From Rhizobium sp. 11515TR (GTDB lineage: Bacteria > Pseudomonadota > Alphaproteobacteria > Rhizobiales > Rhizobiaceae): a stretch of 64,000 nucleotides of DNA. Location: positions 1,345,501 through 1,409,500 of the forward strand of contig NZ_CP022998.1 in NCBI RefSeq assembly GCF_002277895.1, written 5' to 3'. The translations under genes and the position numbers were made by a program. The first letter of the stretch is position 1. The number at the start of each line of letters is the position of its first letter. This document shows positions 1 through 9,180 of the stretch, one piece after another. The notes under the pieces were generated by a model that worked only from the letters and a program-made list of their open reading frames with translations, had not been told where the DNA came from and did not search any database.

Positions 1-1
1 G

Positions 2-307
2 GCGCGCCTCGAATACACCGAAAAGGGCGTGATGAATCTTGCGTCCCGCCGCTGCGATATTATCCGCATCTCGCAGAGCAGTGCGGTTCTCGCGATCCTC
101 ACCCAGTATAATCTGCCGAAGCAGTTCTATCTGGATATCCCCGACGCGCGCATCACCAAGATCGGCTGCGTGCTGATGAAGGTCTTCTCCAACAACACGG
201 TCGAGGTCCGCTTCCTGCGGCTTCTCACGGAGAAGGAAATGAACAAGATCTTCGTCTACAGCACGCACCCGGCTCATAAGAACCGCGTGCTCGATATCAG
301 ATCCTGA
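2..307 (+). CDS. PilZ-like domain protein, 5' end outside the window
   Basis: The frame is open from the first bases of the window, so the true start lies upstream; 101 codons are visible before TGA. A GTG at 29 could serve as a start, but the codons before it look coding. The segment alternates short hydrophobic strands with a CDIIRIS core followed by strands containing FYLDIP and VEVRFL. This layout resembles the PilZ beta-barrel found in c-di-GMP effectors and rhizobial stand-alone PilZ proteins. The RxxxR part of a c-di-GMP site would be upstream and is not visible. The family call is tentative; the reading frame itself is secure. Confidence 0.5.
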   Translation, partial: ARLEYTEKGVMNLASRRCDIIRISQSSAVLAILTQYNLPKQFYLDIPDARITKIGCVLMKVFSNNTVEVRFLRLLTEKEMNKIFVYSTHPAHKNRVLDIRS

Positions 308-355
308 TCAACGACCCACAAGAAACGGCTTCGCACGCTCCGTTCGGCTGACGGT

Positions 356-952
356 TCAGATTTCCGTCCGCCATTTTTCGAGCGCATCCTCAAGATATTT
401 GATCAGCGGCAGCCTGCCATTTTCCTGCAGCCATTTGTCGACTGACAGGCGCAGCGGGCTGACCGCAATCATCGAAACCAGCCGCAGACCGTCGCGATTC
501 TTCGTCGGAAACAGTTCGCACAGGGCTTCATAGGCGATTTGTTCGAGCTGCAGAGAGTTACCCCGCGAGCGGGCGCGCAGGGCATCGCTTTGGCGTAAAA
601 TCTTGGCCGTCTCAAGAAGCCGAGGTGCTTCCGCCTCGAGGCGAGCCACAAGTCCCAGCGTTGCCTGATGAACGACCTCGAGCGGTCGGCCGGCCAATGC
701 ATTCTCGATGATGCTGGTCCGCAGTGCGTCCATATATCTGCTCTGATGCGCCCGGAGAATATCGTCCTTGCTTTTGAAGTAATAAAAGAAAGTCCGGCGG
801 GAAATCCCGGCCCCTGCCGCAATCTCCTCGATCGTCGTTTCCTGATAGCCTTTCGCCATAAAGGATTTCATCCCGGCGTCCGCTATGCGTTGAAAGGTCA
901 GGCGGCGCTTGCATTCGCGCAGGCCTTCCGGCTTGGATGGTGCATCGTGCAT
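356..952 (-). CDS. TetR/AcrR family transcriptional regulator
   Basis: From the ATG at 952 this is a 198-residue protein, the usual TetR size. The N-terminal helix-turn-helix is clear at about residues 20-65, with the conserved TTIEEIAAGAGISRRTFFYYF pattern (read as TTIEEIA, then GISRRTFFYYF), followed by an all-helical ligand-binding domain. The frame stays open up to 1084, but the extra 44 residues are Arg-rich, match no family feature, and would begin inside the palindrome at 1081-1114, so the shorter start is preferred; no strong ribosome site separates the two. It is divergent from a lipoprotein gene at 1157, and that palindrome sits between them, suggesting autoregulation and control of the lipoprotein. 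The ligand cannot be read. Confidence 0.85.
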   Translation of the reverse strand: MHDAPSKPEGLRECKRRLTFQRIADAGMKSFMAKGYQETTIEEIAAGAGISRRTFFYYFKSKDDILRAHQSRYMDALRTSIIENALAGRPLEVVHQATLGLVARLEAEAPRLLETAKILRQSDALRARSRGNSLQLEQIAYEALCELFPTKNRDGLRLVSMIAVSPLRLSVDKWLQENGRLPLIKYLEDALEKWRTEI

Positions 953-1080
953 TCGATCATTTTGGCATGAGTCGCAACGCCGCTCAAATCTGGCGCATGC
1001 CTCGCGGCTCCTTCTCTGCGGTCTCAATCTCCGGTGAAATAAATTCTCCGCTTCGCTCCTCGATTGCCGCAAATCGGCCG

Positions 1081-1114
1081 ACATTAATATTACACTCAGT
1101 GCGATAATTAATGT
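1081..1114. promoter_or_regulatory. Long palindrome between tetR and lipoprotein gene, probable operator
   Basis: Outer arms ACATTAAT (1081-1088) and ATTAATGT (1107-1114) are perfectly inverted. A nested CACT-C-AGTG palindrome (1093-1101) lies at the centre. Size, AT-rich flanks and a CACT/AGTG core are typical of TetR/AcrR operators. It lies 43 bp before the lipoprotein start and 129 bp before the regulator start. Confidence 0.65.
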
Positions 1115-1156
1115 TGATGCTGATGTTCATAACCCGGTGCAGGAGCACAAACATCC

Positions 1157-2077
1157 ATGGCAGCCAATGCAATCTCAAATCACGATGGAAGTAAGACCTA
1201 TGGTCCATATGCCACCGAAAGCCGTCGGAGGCCTGAAATTTGCTCGATGGCTCTGCTGTTGAGCGTGCTAGGGGGCTGTGCCGCCGCGCCGCTGGATCGG
1301 GCGGGATCCCTGCGGTCCTATGATGGCCTGACCCGATCGGACGGGTTGGTCGCGCACTCGCTTCTGAGGGTGAGCAAGGACGATGTTCTTGCGGCCAAAA
1401 CCGTGAAGATCATTCCCACGACCTTTTCCATGCGCGCCGAAAGCGCCGCCTTCACACCCAAACAGCGTGATCTCGTGACCAATGCCGTCGACAGGGCGCT
1501 TTGTTCCGGATTGAGCGAACGCTTCGCCGTCGTCGGTCTGTCCGAGCCGGCAGATTTGACCGTCCGCGCCGTCGTGACGCAGGTTAAGGCAACCAATCCT
1601 ACCGCCGTCGGAGTCTCGAAAGTTGCCTCCATGGGCAAGAGCGTATTGCTGCCGGGTGTACCAGTGCCCGTTCCGCGTATTCCGATCGGCATGGGCAGCC
1701 TCTCGCTCGAGGCGGAGGCTTTCAATCCCCAGGGTGCACAGAAGGCAGTCATGATCTGGGGACGTGGTGCGAACGCATTTTTTGATTCGGGTACGGTCGC
1801 CAAGGAAGGGGATGCCTATAGCCTCGCCGCCAAATTCGGCGGCGATTTCAGTAAGATGCTGGTTAAGGGCAAGACGCCGTTCGGCGCGGCGCCCTCGTTC
1901 CCTTCCAGGGCTAAATTGGCGGCCCTCGTCGGTCGCGCGCCCAAGTATGAGGCCTGCAAGGCGTTCGGGAAGTCACCGGGTGTAACCGGCTTCGTCGGAG
2001 CACGCCTCGGCCTTCCGCCTGCCTGGACCGACAAGGCTCCGCCGGAAGCAGGAACCACGGCACCGAAAGCTCCTTGA
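1157..2077 (+). CDS. DUF3313-like lipoprotein
   Basis: A 306-residue protein. An AGGAG at 1141-1145 supports the ATG at 1157. The N-terminus has an Arg-rich stretch followed by a short hydrophobic core and a lipobox, LGGC, with the lipidated Cys at about residue 41, so it should be anchored to a membrane. The remainder resembles the DUF3313 family of small Gram-negative lipoproteins, with a Pro-rich PGVPVPVPRIPIG loop near residues 170-185. The role is unknown. It is divergent from a TetR regulator across a palindromic operator, so it is probably induced by a small ligand or envelope stress. The unusually long n-region before the hydrophobic core leaves the exact start open. Confidence 0.7.
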   Translation: MAANAISNHDGSKTYGPYATESRRRPEICSMALLLSVLGGCAAAPLDRAGSLRSYDGLTRSDGLVAHSLLRVSKDDVLAAKTVKIIPTTFSMRAESAAFTPKQRDLVTNAVDRALCSGLSERFAVVGLSEPADLTVRAVVTQVKATNPTAVGVSKVASMGKSVLLPGVPVPVPRIPIGMGSLSLEAEAFNPQGAQKAVMIWGRGANAFFDSGTVAKEGDAYSLAAKFGGDFSKMLVKGKTPFGAAPSFPSRAKLAALVGRAPKYEACKAFGKSPGVTGFVGARLGLPPAWTDKAPPEAGTTAPKAP

Positions 2078-2118
2078 TCAGCCTTCGATGCCGCCCTGCC
2101 GAAATCCGGAGGACAATC

Positions 2119-3942
2119 TCAGTGGCGGAACAGGACGCTCGCGCCCTGATCCGCCGGTCCTGCGGCGTGGCGGAACGGCGCGAAGAGCTCGCGGCCCATG
2201 CCGAACTCGTTCTCCGAGAGATCGGCTACGACCGGCTCTCGCTCGGCCAGGTCAGCAGCATCGACGAGGACTTCCAGCGTGCCGGCGATCGCATCGATGC
2301 GGATGATGTCGCCTTCCCGGATACGGGCGATCGGGCCGCCGTCGACGGCCTCCGGCGTCACATGGATGGCGGCCGGAACCTTGCCCGAGGCGCCGGACAT
2401 GCGCCCGTCGGTCAAGAGCGCCACGCGGAAACCGCGATCCTGCAGCACGCCGAGCGCGGGCGTCAGCTTGTGCAACTCGGGCATGCCGTTAGCCTTCGGT
2501 CCCTGGAAGCGGACGACGGCGACGAAATCGCGGTTCAGCTTGCCGTCCTTGAAGGCCTGCTGCATCTCCAGCTGGTCGTGGAAGATCACGGCCGGCGCTT
2601 CGATGATGTGGCGCTCCGGCTTGACGGCGGAGATCTTGATGACCGCCTTGCCGATATTGCCGCGCAGCATCTTCAGCCCGCCATTGCTCTGGAAGGGCGT
2701 GTCGATGCTTGCTAGCACCTTCGGGTCGTGGCTTTTATCCGGGGCAGGCTCGCGCACCACATTGCCGTCGGCGCCGAGCTTGACATCGATGGAGTAGCTC
2801 TCGAGGCCTTGGCCGTAGACGGTGCGCACGTCATCGTGCAGCAGCCCCTTCTTCAGGAGCTCCTTGATAAGGAAGCCCATGCCGCCGGCGGCATGGAAAT
2901 GGTTCACGTCGGCAAGCCCGTTCGGATAGACGCGGGCAAGCAGCGGGATGATGTCGGAAAGCTCGGAAATATCCTGCCAGGTGAGCACGATGCCGGCGGC
3001 GCGCGCCATGGCGACGATGTGCATCGTATGGTTCGTCGAGCCGCCCGTCGCATGCAGGCCGACGACGCCGTTGACGATCGAACGCTCGTCGATCATCTCG
3101 CCGGCCGGCGTGAACTCATTGCCCATGGCGGTGATGGCGAGCGCACGCTTGGTCGCCTCGCGCGTCAGGGCTTCGCGCAGCGGTGTGCCGGGGTTGACGA
3201 AGGAGGCGCCCGGCATGTGAAAGCCCATGATTTCCATCAGCATCTGGTTCGAATTCGCCGTGCCGTAGAAGGTGCAGGTGCCGGGACCATGATAGGATTT
3301 CGATTCCGCCTCCAGCAGCTCAGCGCGGCCGACCTTGCCCTCGGCATAGAGCTGGCGCACGCGCGACTTCTCGTCGTTCGGCAGGCCCGAGGTCATCGGC
3401 CCGGCCGGAATGAAGACGGCAGGCAGATGGCCGAAGGAGAGAGCGGCGATGACGAGGCCGGGAACGATCTTGTCGCAGACGCCGAGGAAGACAGCCGCAT
3501 CGAACATATTGTGCGACAGGCCGACGGCGGCCGACATGGCAATCAAGTCGCGCGAGAAGAGCGAGAGTTCCATGCCCGGCTGTCCCTGCGTGACGCCGTC
3601 GCACATGGCCGGTACGCCGCCGGCCACCTGGGCGATGCCGCCCGCTTCGGCCGCCGCCTCGCGGATGATCGCAGGATAGGTCTCGAAGGGCTGATGCGCC
3701 GAGAGCATGTCGTTATAGGAGGTGATGATCCCGAGATTGGGCACCTGGTCTCCCGCCAGTGCGTCCTTCTCGGAGGGGGAACAGATGGCGAAGCCATGCG
3801 CAAGGTTGGCGCAGCCGAGAACGGAGCGTTGCGCTCCCTTGCTCGCGGCGCTGCGCAGGCGGTCCAGATAGCGCTCGCGCGTCGGCTTCGAGCGCTCGAC
3901 GATGCGTGCGGTAATCGCTGATATGCGGGCGTCAGCGGCCAT
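2119..3942 (-). CDS. edd: Phosphogluconate dehydratase
   Basis: This 607-residue protein dehydrates 6-phosphogluconate to 2-keto-3-deoxy-6-phosphogluconate, the first committed step of the Entner-Doudoroff pathway, in the cytosol. It belongs to the IlvD/Edd family: [19 protein letters not shown] N-terminal signature, the cluster cysteines in GVCDKIVPG and [13 protein letters not shown], and the C-terminal [21 protein letters not shown] motif split across the active site. Length is normal. A GGAGG precedes the ATG. It is the last gene of the minus-strand zwf-pgl-edd set, with a 169-bp gap after pgl. The aldolase gene eda is not in the window. Gluconokinase at 47912 would feed the same substrate. 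Confidence 0.97.
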   Translation of the reverse strand: MAADARISAITARIVERSKPTRERYLDRLRSAASKGAQRSVLGCANLAHGFAICSPSEKDALAGDQVPNLGIITSYNDMLSAHQPFETYPAIIREAAAEAGGIAQVAGGVPAMCDGVTQGQPGMELSLFSRDLIAMSAAVGLSHNMFDAAVFLGVCDKIVPGLVIAALSFGHLPAVFIPAGPMTSGLPNDEKSRVRQLYAEGKVGRAELLEAESKSYHGPGTCTFYGTANSNQMLMEIMGFHMPGASFVNPGTPLREALTREATKRALAITAMGNEFTPAGEMIDERSIVNGVVGLHATGGSTNHTMHIVAMARAAGIVLTWQDISELSDIIPLLARVYPNGLADVNHFHAAGGMGFLIKELLKKGLLHDDVRTVYGQGLESYSIDVKLGADGNVVREPAPDKSHDPKVLASIDTPFQSNGGLKMLRGNIGKAVIKISAVKPERHIIEAPAVIFHDQLEMQQAFKDGKLNRDFVAVVRFQGPKANGMPELHKLTPALGVLQDRGFRVALLTDGRMSGASGKVPAAIHVTPEAVDGGPIARIREGDIIRIDAIAGTLEVLVDAADLAEREPVVADLSENEFGMGRELFAPFRHAAGPADQGASVLFRH

Positions 3943-4111
3943 GGTCGATCTGCCTCCGTCTGTTCTGCGCGATGCCCGTGAGATCTGTTTCGGTAAAGGG
4001 CGCGGCGCGGGATCTAAAAGTCAATGCTCTGCCGCTGCACCCGCAAGGGCACATGGCGCAGCATAGGTTGCTGTGTCATTCAGGGTTCGATGACGAGGCC
4101 TTGCGGCCGTG

Positions 4112-4810
4112 TCAGGGAGCCCAATAAATCTCGACCGGTGAAGCCGCCCGTCGCAGCATGGAGCGGATCGGCATCTCGGTTTCCTCGCCCACCGCTTCGG
4201 CTTTGGCGAGAACCTCTTTCTTTCCTTCTCCCTCGATATGGAGCACCAGCAATCGGGCATCCTGAAGGCTGGAGAAAGTGAATGTCAGCCGCGGCTCACC
4301 GGCACCTTCCGCTTCCATCGTGATGATGCCGCGCGGGGTGTTCGGATCGAGTGCGGTTGCGAGATTGCTGCCGCCAGGAAAGAAAGAGGCCGTGTGGCCG
4401 TCATTGCCCATGCCGAGGATGGCAACATCGAAGGGATGGCCAACAGCCTTGGTCTTTTCGGTGGCGATGACCGCGGCTTCTTCGACGGAAGCCGCGGCCT
4501 GATAGAGCGGAAGGAACTTGGCGGCAGCCGCCTTGTCCCTCAGCAGGTTTTCCTGAACGAGCAGGTGGTTCGAACGCGGATTGTCCGCCGGCACGAACCG
4601 CTCGTCGACGAGGGTGATCGTCACCTTCCCCCATTCGATCGAGCGCGATGACAGCGCCTGGAAGAAGGCCTTTGGCGTCGAGCCGCCAGAGACCGCGATG
4701 CTTGCGGAGCCGCGTGTCGCGACGGCGTCCGAGAGGGTCTCGGCCACCTTGTCCGCGAGCTTGCCGGCGAGTTCGGCACCATTGGCAAAAGCATGCATGT
4801 TCGCTGTCAT
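4112..4810 (-). CDS. pgl: 6-phosphogluconolactonase
   Basis: At 232 residues this is a DevB/Pgl-type lactonase that hydrolyses 6-phosphogluconolactone to 6-phosphogluconate. Diagnostic segments are SIAVSGGSTPKAFF near the N-terminus, TLVDERFVPADNPRSN in the middle and DVAILGMGNDGHTASFFPG, which forms the sugar-phosphate-binding loop. It starts 15 bp after zwf, so the two are almost certainly cotranscribed. The C-terminus ends in the usual short VEIYW motif. Function follows from family and from its place between the two enzymes that make and use its substrate and product. Confidence 0.96.
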   Translation of the reverse strand: MTANMHAFANGAELAGKLADKVAETLSDAVATRGSASIAVSGGSTPKAFFQALSSRSIEWGKVTITLVDERFVPADNPRSNHLLVQENLLRDKAAAAKFLPLYQAAASVEEAAVIATEKTKAVGHPFDVAILGMGNDGHTASFFPGGSNLATALDPNTPRGIITMEAEGAGEPRLTFTFSSLQDARLLVLHIEGEGKKEVLAKAEAVGEETEMPIRSMLRRAASPVEIYWAP

Positions 4811-4825
4811 CGTTATCGTCCCAGA

Positions 4826-6301
4826 TTAGATATCGTCGTGCCAGGTGCGGCCGTCACGCTCGATGAGCGCGATAGCCTGGCTCGGACCCCAGGTGCCTGC
4901 CGTGTAGCCCTGCACCTGCTGGCTGGCTTCTTCCCAACCCTTGAGGATCGGGTCGACCCATTCCCATGCGGCTTCCACTTCGTCGCGGCGCATGAACAGC
5001 GTCTGGTTGGAGCGGATGACGTCCATCAGCAGGCGCTCGTAGGCATCCGGATTGCGGACGTTGAAGGCAGACGCGAAGCTCATGTCGAGCGAGACGTTGC
5101 GCAGGCGCATGCCGCCCGGGCCTGGATCCTTGATCATCAGCGACTGCTTGACGCCTTCATCCGGCTGCAAGCGGATGATCAGCTGGTTGGCGACGATGCG
5201 GCCGGCAGCCTGATCGAAGATGGTGTGCGGAATGTGCTTGAAGGTGATGACGATCTCCGACATGCGGCCGGCGAGACGCTTGCCGGTGCGGATGTAGAAG
5301 GGAACGCCAGCCCAGCGCCAGTTGCCGATTTCGGCCTTAATGGCGACGAAGGTTTCGGTGTTGGAAACGCCCCCTTCCAGTTCGTCGAGGTAGCCCTTGA
5401 CCGGGCCGCCTGCCGAAGCGCCAGCGCGGTACTGACCGCGAACCGTTGCCTGCTCGACATTGGAAGCGTCGATCGGCTTCAACGCGCGCAGTACCTTCAG
5501 CTTCTCGTCGCGAACGGCTTCCGAATCCATCGAGGAGGGGATTTCCATCGCGGTCAAGCAGAGGAGCTGCAGGATGTGATTCTGCACCATGTCGCGCAGG
5601 GCGCCAGCCGTGTCGTAGTAGCCGGCGCGGCCTTCGAGACCGACCGATTCAGCGACGGTGATCTGCACGTGGTCGATATGATTGGCATTCCACAGCGGCT
5701 CGTAGAGAGCGTTGGCAAAGCGCAGTGCCATCAGGTTCTGCACGGTTTCCTTGCCGAGATAGTGGTCGATACGGAAGATCTGCTCTTCCTTGAAGACCTT
5801 GCCGATCGTATCGTTCAGCTGCAGGGCGGATGCGAGGTCGCGGCCAATCGGCTTTTCGACCACGATGCGGGTCTGCTTGGTGATCAGCTTGTGATCGTGG
5901 ATCTTCTGCGAGATGTCGCCGAAGATGCCCGGAGCGACGGCGAGATAGAAGGCACGGACGCGCTCCTTGCCTTCGTCCAGGATCTTTTTGAGCTGATCCC
6001 AGCCGGCGTCGCTGCGGGCGTCGACGGGTACGTAGAACAGGCGAGCCAGGAACTTCTTGACCTCGGCGTCGTCATATTCGCCCTTCTTCAGGTGTTCCTT
6101 GAGGGCGGCGTCGGCAAATTTGCGGTATTCTTCATTGGAAAGCGCACTGCGCGAAGCGCCGATGATGCGGGTCGGCTCGGAAAACTGACCTTCGACCTGA
6201 CGATGGTAAAGAGCGGGCAGGAGCTTGCGTTCGGCAAGGTCGCCGCTGCCGCCGAAAACGACATAATCAAATGGTTCAACGGGAATGATTTGGCTGCTCA
6301 T
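4826..6301 (-). CDS. zwf: Glucose-6-phosphate 1-dehydrogenase
   Basis: A 491-residue enzyme oxidising glucose 6-phosphate to the lactone with NADP+ or NAD+. The nucleotide-binding motif GGSGDLA lies at residues 17-23 and the catalytic signature RIDHYLGKE at about 177-185, with EKPIG at 149-153. Length is normal for the family. It is first in the zwf-pgl-edd operon. The ATG follows a GAGAGA ribosome site. The 130 bp upstream contain an AATCGATT-centred palindrome (6345-6352) of LacI-operator type. In rhizobia this operon carries most hexose flux because phosphofructokinase is usually missing or minor. Confidence 0.97.
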   Translation of the reverse strand: MSSQIIPVEPFDYVVFGGSGDLAERKLLPALYHRQVEGQFSEPTRIIGASRSALSNEEYRKFADAALKEHLKKGEYDDAEVKKFLARLFYVPVDARSDAGWDQLKKILDEGKERVRAFYLAVAPGIFGDISQKIHDHKLITKQTRIVVEKPIGRDLASALQLNDTIGKVFKEEQIFRIDHYLGKETVQNLMALRFANALYEPLWNANHIDHVQITVAESVGLEGRAGYYDTAGALRDMVQNHILQLLCLTAMEIPSSMDSEAVRDEKLKVLRALKPIDASNVEQATVRGQYRAGASAGGPVKGYLDELEGGVSNTETFVAIKAEIGNWRWAGVPFYIRTGKRLAGRMSEIVITFKHIPHTIFDQAAGRIVANQLIIRLQPDEGVKQSLMIKDPGPGGMRLRNVSLDMSFASAFNVRNPDAYERLLMDVIRSNQTLFMRRDEVEAAWEWVDPILKGWEEASQQVQGYTAGTWGPSQAIALIERDGRTWHDDI

Positions 6302-6330
6302 GAGCTATCTCTCAATCGGTCTTGGTTGAG

Positions 6331-6362
6331 GCCCCTTTTAATCTAATCGATTTAAAAAGGCC
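6331..6362. promoter_or_regulatory. LacI-type palindrome upstream of zwf
   Basis: An imperfect palindrome spans GGCCCC...AAAAAGGCC in the zwf leader. Its centre, TCTAATCGATTTAA, has a perfect AATCGATT core at 6345-6352 with the central CG typical of LacI-family sites. The LacI-family regulator PckR of Sinorhizobium meliloti is reported to control zwf-pgl-edd, so it is the leading candidate; the match to its exact motif was not checked. Confidence 0.5.
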
Positions 6363-6433
6363 AGTGTGCATCGCAAAATTCAGATGCGGCTTTTTAGAGC
6401 GGATTGCCGGCGGAAGAAATCATCTTCCGGTTT

Positions 6434-7747
6434 TCAAAACCTGTCGCGCAACGCAAACCACGAGAGCGCCAGGAACAGCAGAGGCGCCCGCATGCGCGCA
6501 CCGCCGGGGAAGGGCGGAATGTTCAGCTCCTTAAACAGATGAAGTTCATCCGCATTCCCGAGAACCGTTTTCGCATAGAGTTTACCGCAATAATTTGACA
6601 GCATCACCCCATGGCCGGAATAGCCGCCGATGGAAGTGACGCCGGGCATGACTTCGCGCACGAAGGGCTGGCGCGGCATGGTGATGCCGACCGAACCGCC
6701 CCAGGCATAATCGATGTTGATATCGCCGAGGGCCGGATAGATTTCGGTGATCTGCCGGCGGATGTGCTGCGTTATGTCGCGTGGATTGTCCGCCGTATAG
6801 GCCTCGCGCCCGCCGAACAGCAGGCGTCCATCCTTGGATTTGCGGAAATAGCGCACGACGAATCGCGAATCAGCCACGGCCTCGTTGCCGGGAAGAACCT
6901 GTGGGAAGCGGTCCAGCGGTTGCGTTGCGCCGATGAAGGAGCGGATCGGCATGACGTGACTTGCCGTCACCGGCTCGAGGTTGCCGATATAGCCGTTACA
7001 AGCGATCAGCACGCGGTCGGCGGTGATCTCGCCGCCATCCGTCTCGATAATGGTCTTGCCGCCCGTTTGGCGAAAGCCCTTTGCCTTGGTCATCTCAAAG
7101 AGGGCGGCACCGGCTTCGGCCGCGACGCGGGCGAGACCGATGAGCAGTTTCAGCGGATGGATATGGCCCGTGCCCGTATCCCGGACGCCATAGAGATAGA
7201 ATTGCGACCCCAGCCGTTCCTGGGTTTCGGCCTGATCCATGAAGGTCATATGCGGATAGCCGTAGCGGGTCGCCGCGATCTCCGCACTGTCCATATAGTC
7301 GCGCTTGTAGCTGCGCTTGTGCGTGACATTCATCTGGCCGGGCAGAAAATCGATGTCGATGCCATGCTCCGACGCGAAATCGAGCAGATGCCGCTTGGCG
7401 TCTTCGGCTAGATCGAAGAGGGCTTTGGAGCGTTCATAGCCAATCTTCTCCTCGAGCTCTTCGGGCCACCAGCGCTGGCCGGTGCCGAGCTGGCCGCCGT
7501 TGCGGCCGGAGGCGCCGTCGCCGAAGCGGTTGGCGTCGATCAGGACGATGTCGGCACCACCCTTGGCGAGGTTGTAGGCGGCCTGAAGGCCGGTATAGCC
7601 GCCGCCGACGATTGCGATATCTGCCCGACGCGAGCCGTCGAGCTTCGGATAGATCGGACGCGGGCCGACGGTCGCCTGATAGAAGGAAAGTCCCGGCGCA
7701 ATCGGGCTCTGCCATGTTTCCTGCAATGTCACGGCAATCTCCCTCAC
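6434..7747 (-). CDS. FAD-dependent oxidoreductase, gamma-glutamylputrescine-oxidase (PuuB/OrdL) like
   Basis: A 437-residue DAO-fold flavoprotein. The ADP-binding beta-alpha-beta motif IAIVGGGYTGLQAAYNLA begins near residue 43 and is followed by the GRNGGQ signature seen in PuuB/OrdL proteins. The C-terminal YSGHGVMLSNY closes the FAD site. Family members oxidise gamma-glutamylated amines or other N-substituted amino acids, releasing peroxide. Its GTG start overlaps the stop of the glutamine-synthetase-like gene in a GTGA arrangement, which implies coupled translation and a shared pathway. The last ~20 residues (LLFLALSWFALRDRF) are unusually hydrophobic. The substrate is inferred, not shown; puuC and puuD partners are not nearby. 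Confidence 0.85.
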   Translation of the reverse strand: MREIAVTLQETWQSPIAPGLSFYQATVGPRPIYPKLDGSRRADIAIVGGGYTGLQAAYNLAKGGADIVLIDANRFGDGASGRNGGQLGTGQRWWPEELEEKIGYERSKALFDLAEDAKRHLLDFASEHGIDIDFLPGQMNVTHKRSYKRDYMDSAEIAATRYGYPHMTFMDQAETQERLGSQFYLYGVRDTGTGHIHPLKLLIGLARVAAEAGAALFEMTKAKGFRQTGGKTIIETDGGEITADRVLIACNGYIGNLEPVTASHVMPIRSFIGATQPLDRFPQVLPGNEAVADSRFVVRYFRKSKDGRLLFGGREAYTADNPRDITQHIRRQITEIYPALGDINIDYAWGGSVGITMPRQPFVREVMPGVTSIGGYSGHGVMLSNYCGKLYAKTVLGNADELHLFKELNIPPFPGGARMRAPLLFLALSWFALRDRF

Positions 7748-9180
7748 ACGTTAAGCAGAAGGAATTCCCGCTCCCACGGGCTGATCACCTGCATGAAGGT
7801 CTCGAACTCACCGCGTTTGACGCCGGCATAGATGTCGATGAAATCTTTGCCGAGGACCTCCTCGAAAGCCGGTTCGTCCTCCATCAAGGCAATGGCCTCA
7901 AGCAGGCCGCGCGGCAGATCGATGGAGCCTTCATTCGCGGAATCCTCGGTGGGCGCCGTCGGCTCAACCTGCTTCATGATTCCGAGCAGGCCGGAGGCGA
8001 GAGAGGCGGCGAGTGCCAGATAGGGGTTGGCATCGGAGCTCGGCAGCCGGTTTTCCACACGTCTCGCCTGCGGATCGGAGATTGGCACGCGGAAAGCCGT
8101 GGTACGGTTGTCATAGCCCCAGGCATTGTTAACCGGGCAGGACATATTCGGCGCCAGCCGGCGATAGGAGTTCACATAGGGCGCCAGCATGGCGAGCGCA
8201 TTCGGCACGAAGCGCTGCATGCCGCCGATGAAATGGAAGAATTCGGGCGAGGGACTGCCATCCGGATTGGTGAAGACGTTCTTGCCCGTCTCGATATCCA
8301 CGACCGACTGATGGATGTGCATTGCCGAGCCGGGCTGACTCTGCATCGGTTTGGCCATGAAGGTCGCGTAGATGCCATGCTTCAGCGCCGCCTCTCGGAT
8401 CGTGCGCTTGAACATGAACACCTGGTCGGCAAGCTCTATCGGATCGCCATGACGCAGGTTGATCTCGAGCTGCGCCGGACCCTCTTCATGGATCAGCGTG
8501 TCGATCTCGAGACCCTGCTTCTCGGAGAAGTGATAGATGTCGTCGATCAGCTCGTCGAACTCGTTGATGCCGGCGATCGAATAGCCTTGGCCGCCGAGGA
8601 TCGAGCGACCGGAACGACCCTTCGGCGGGTGCAGCGGATAATCCGGATCGTCATTCTTGGCGACGAGATAGAATTCGATTTCCGGCGCCACCACCGGTTT
8701 CCAACCGCGATCGCGATAGAGCCCCATGATGCGCTTCAGCACGTTACGCGGCGTATAGGAGACTTCCTGTCCCTCGGAATTGACGATATCGCAGATGACC
8801 TGCGCGGTCGGATCCGTTTCCCAGGGCACGACCGACAGCGTCGACAGGTCGGGCACCAACTTCAGGTCGTTGTCGCGCGGCTCGTAGCGGAAGCTTTCGG
8901 TCTCTTCCGGATATTCGCCAGAGATCGTGTGTCGATAGATCGCCGAGGGCAGTGCCAGCGACGTGTTCGAGGTGAATTTCGAGGTCGGCATCATCTTGCC
9001 GCGCGGCACGCCGGCAAGATCAGGCGTGATGCATTCTATGTCCTCGATCCCGCGTGCCCGCAACCATTGCGCCGCTTCCTTCCAGTTTGCCACGCCGCGT
9101 GCCGATCTCAGACTGGGAGGAACCGTAGGGGTTTTCGAGACAGGCACGGAAGCTTTCAGCGGGGTCTTTCTCGCGGGCAT
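7744..9180 (-). CDS. Glutamine synthetase family protein (PuuA-like gamma-glutamylamide synthetase)
   Basis: A 478-residue glutamine synthetase relative. Metal and ATP residues are visible in PEIEFYLV, in EEGPAQLEINL, in the SAMHIHQS loop and in the NRLPSSDANPYLALAA C-terminal segment. Members of this branch ligate glutamate to amines such as putrescine rather than to ammonia. The downstream gene is a PuuB-like oxidase in a 4-nt overlap, which supports amine catabolism. The ATG at 9180 gives a Lys/Pro-rich 30-residue leader before the fold begins and has only a weak ribosome site, so the start may be further in. It is divergent from the flavoprotein at 9318. The amine is unknown; the polyamine importer at 16.2 kb makes putrescine plausible. 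Confidence 0.85.
   Translation of the reverse strand: MPARKTPLKASVPVSKTPTVPPSLRSARGVANWKEAAQWLRARGIEDIECITPDLAGVPRGKMMPTSKFTSNTSLALPSAIYRHTISGEYPEETESFRYEPRDNDLKLVPDLSTLSVVPWETDPTAQVICDIVNSEGQEVSYTPRNVLKRIMGLYRDRGWKPVVAPEIEFYLVAKNDDPDYPLHPPKGRSGRSILGGQGYSIAGINEFDELIDDIYHFSEKQGLEIDTLIHEEGPAQLEINLRHGDPIELADQVFMFKRTIREAALKHGIYATFMAKPMQSQPGSAMHIHQSVVDIETGKNVFTNPDGSPSPEFFHFIGGMQRFVPNALAMLAPYVNSYRRLAPNMSCPVNNAWGYDNRTTAFRVPISDPQARRVENRLPSSDANPYLALAASLASGLLGIMKQVEPTAPTEDSANEGSIDLPRGLLEAIALMEDEPAFEEVLGKDFIDIYAGVKRGEFETFMQVISPWEREFLLLNV

Noticed and set aside
2728..3921. Long open frame of about 400 codons antisense to edd
   Set aside because: Its Arg/Asp/Val/Gly-rich product is the mirror image expected opposite a GC-rich gene; edd on the other strand has all family motifs.
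4793..6346. 517-codon open frame antisense to zwf
   Set aside because: No family resemblance and no ribosome site; it is the reverse-strand shadow of zwf's third-codon-position bias.
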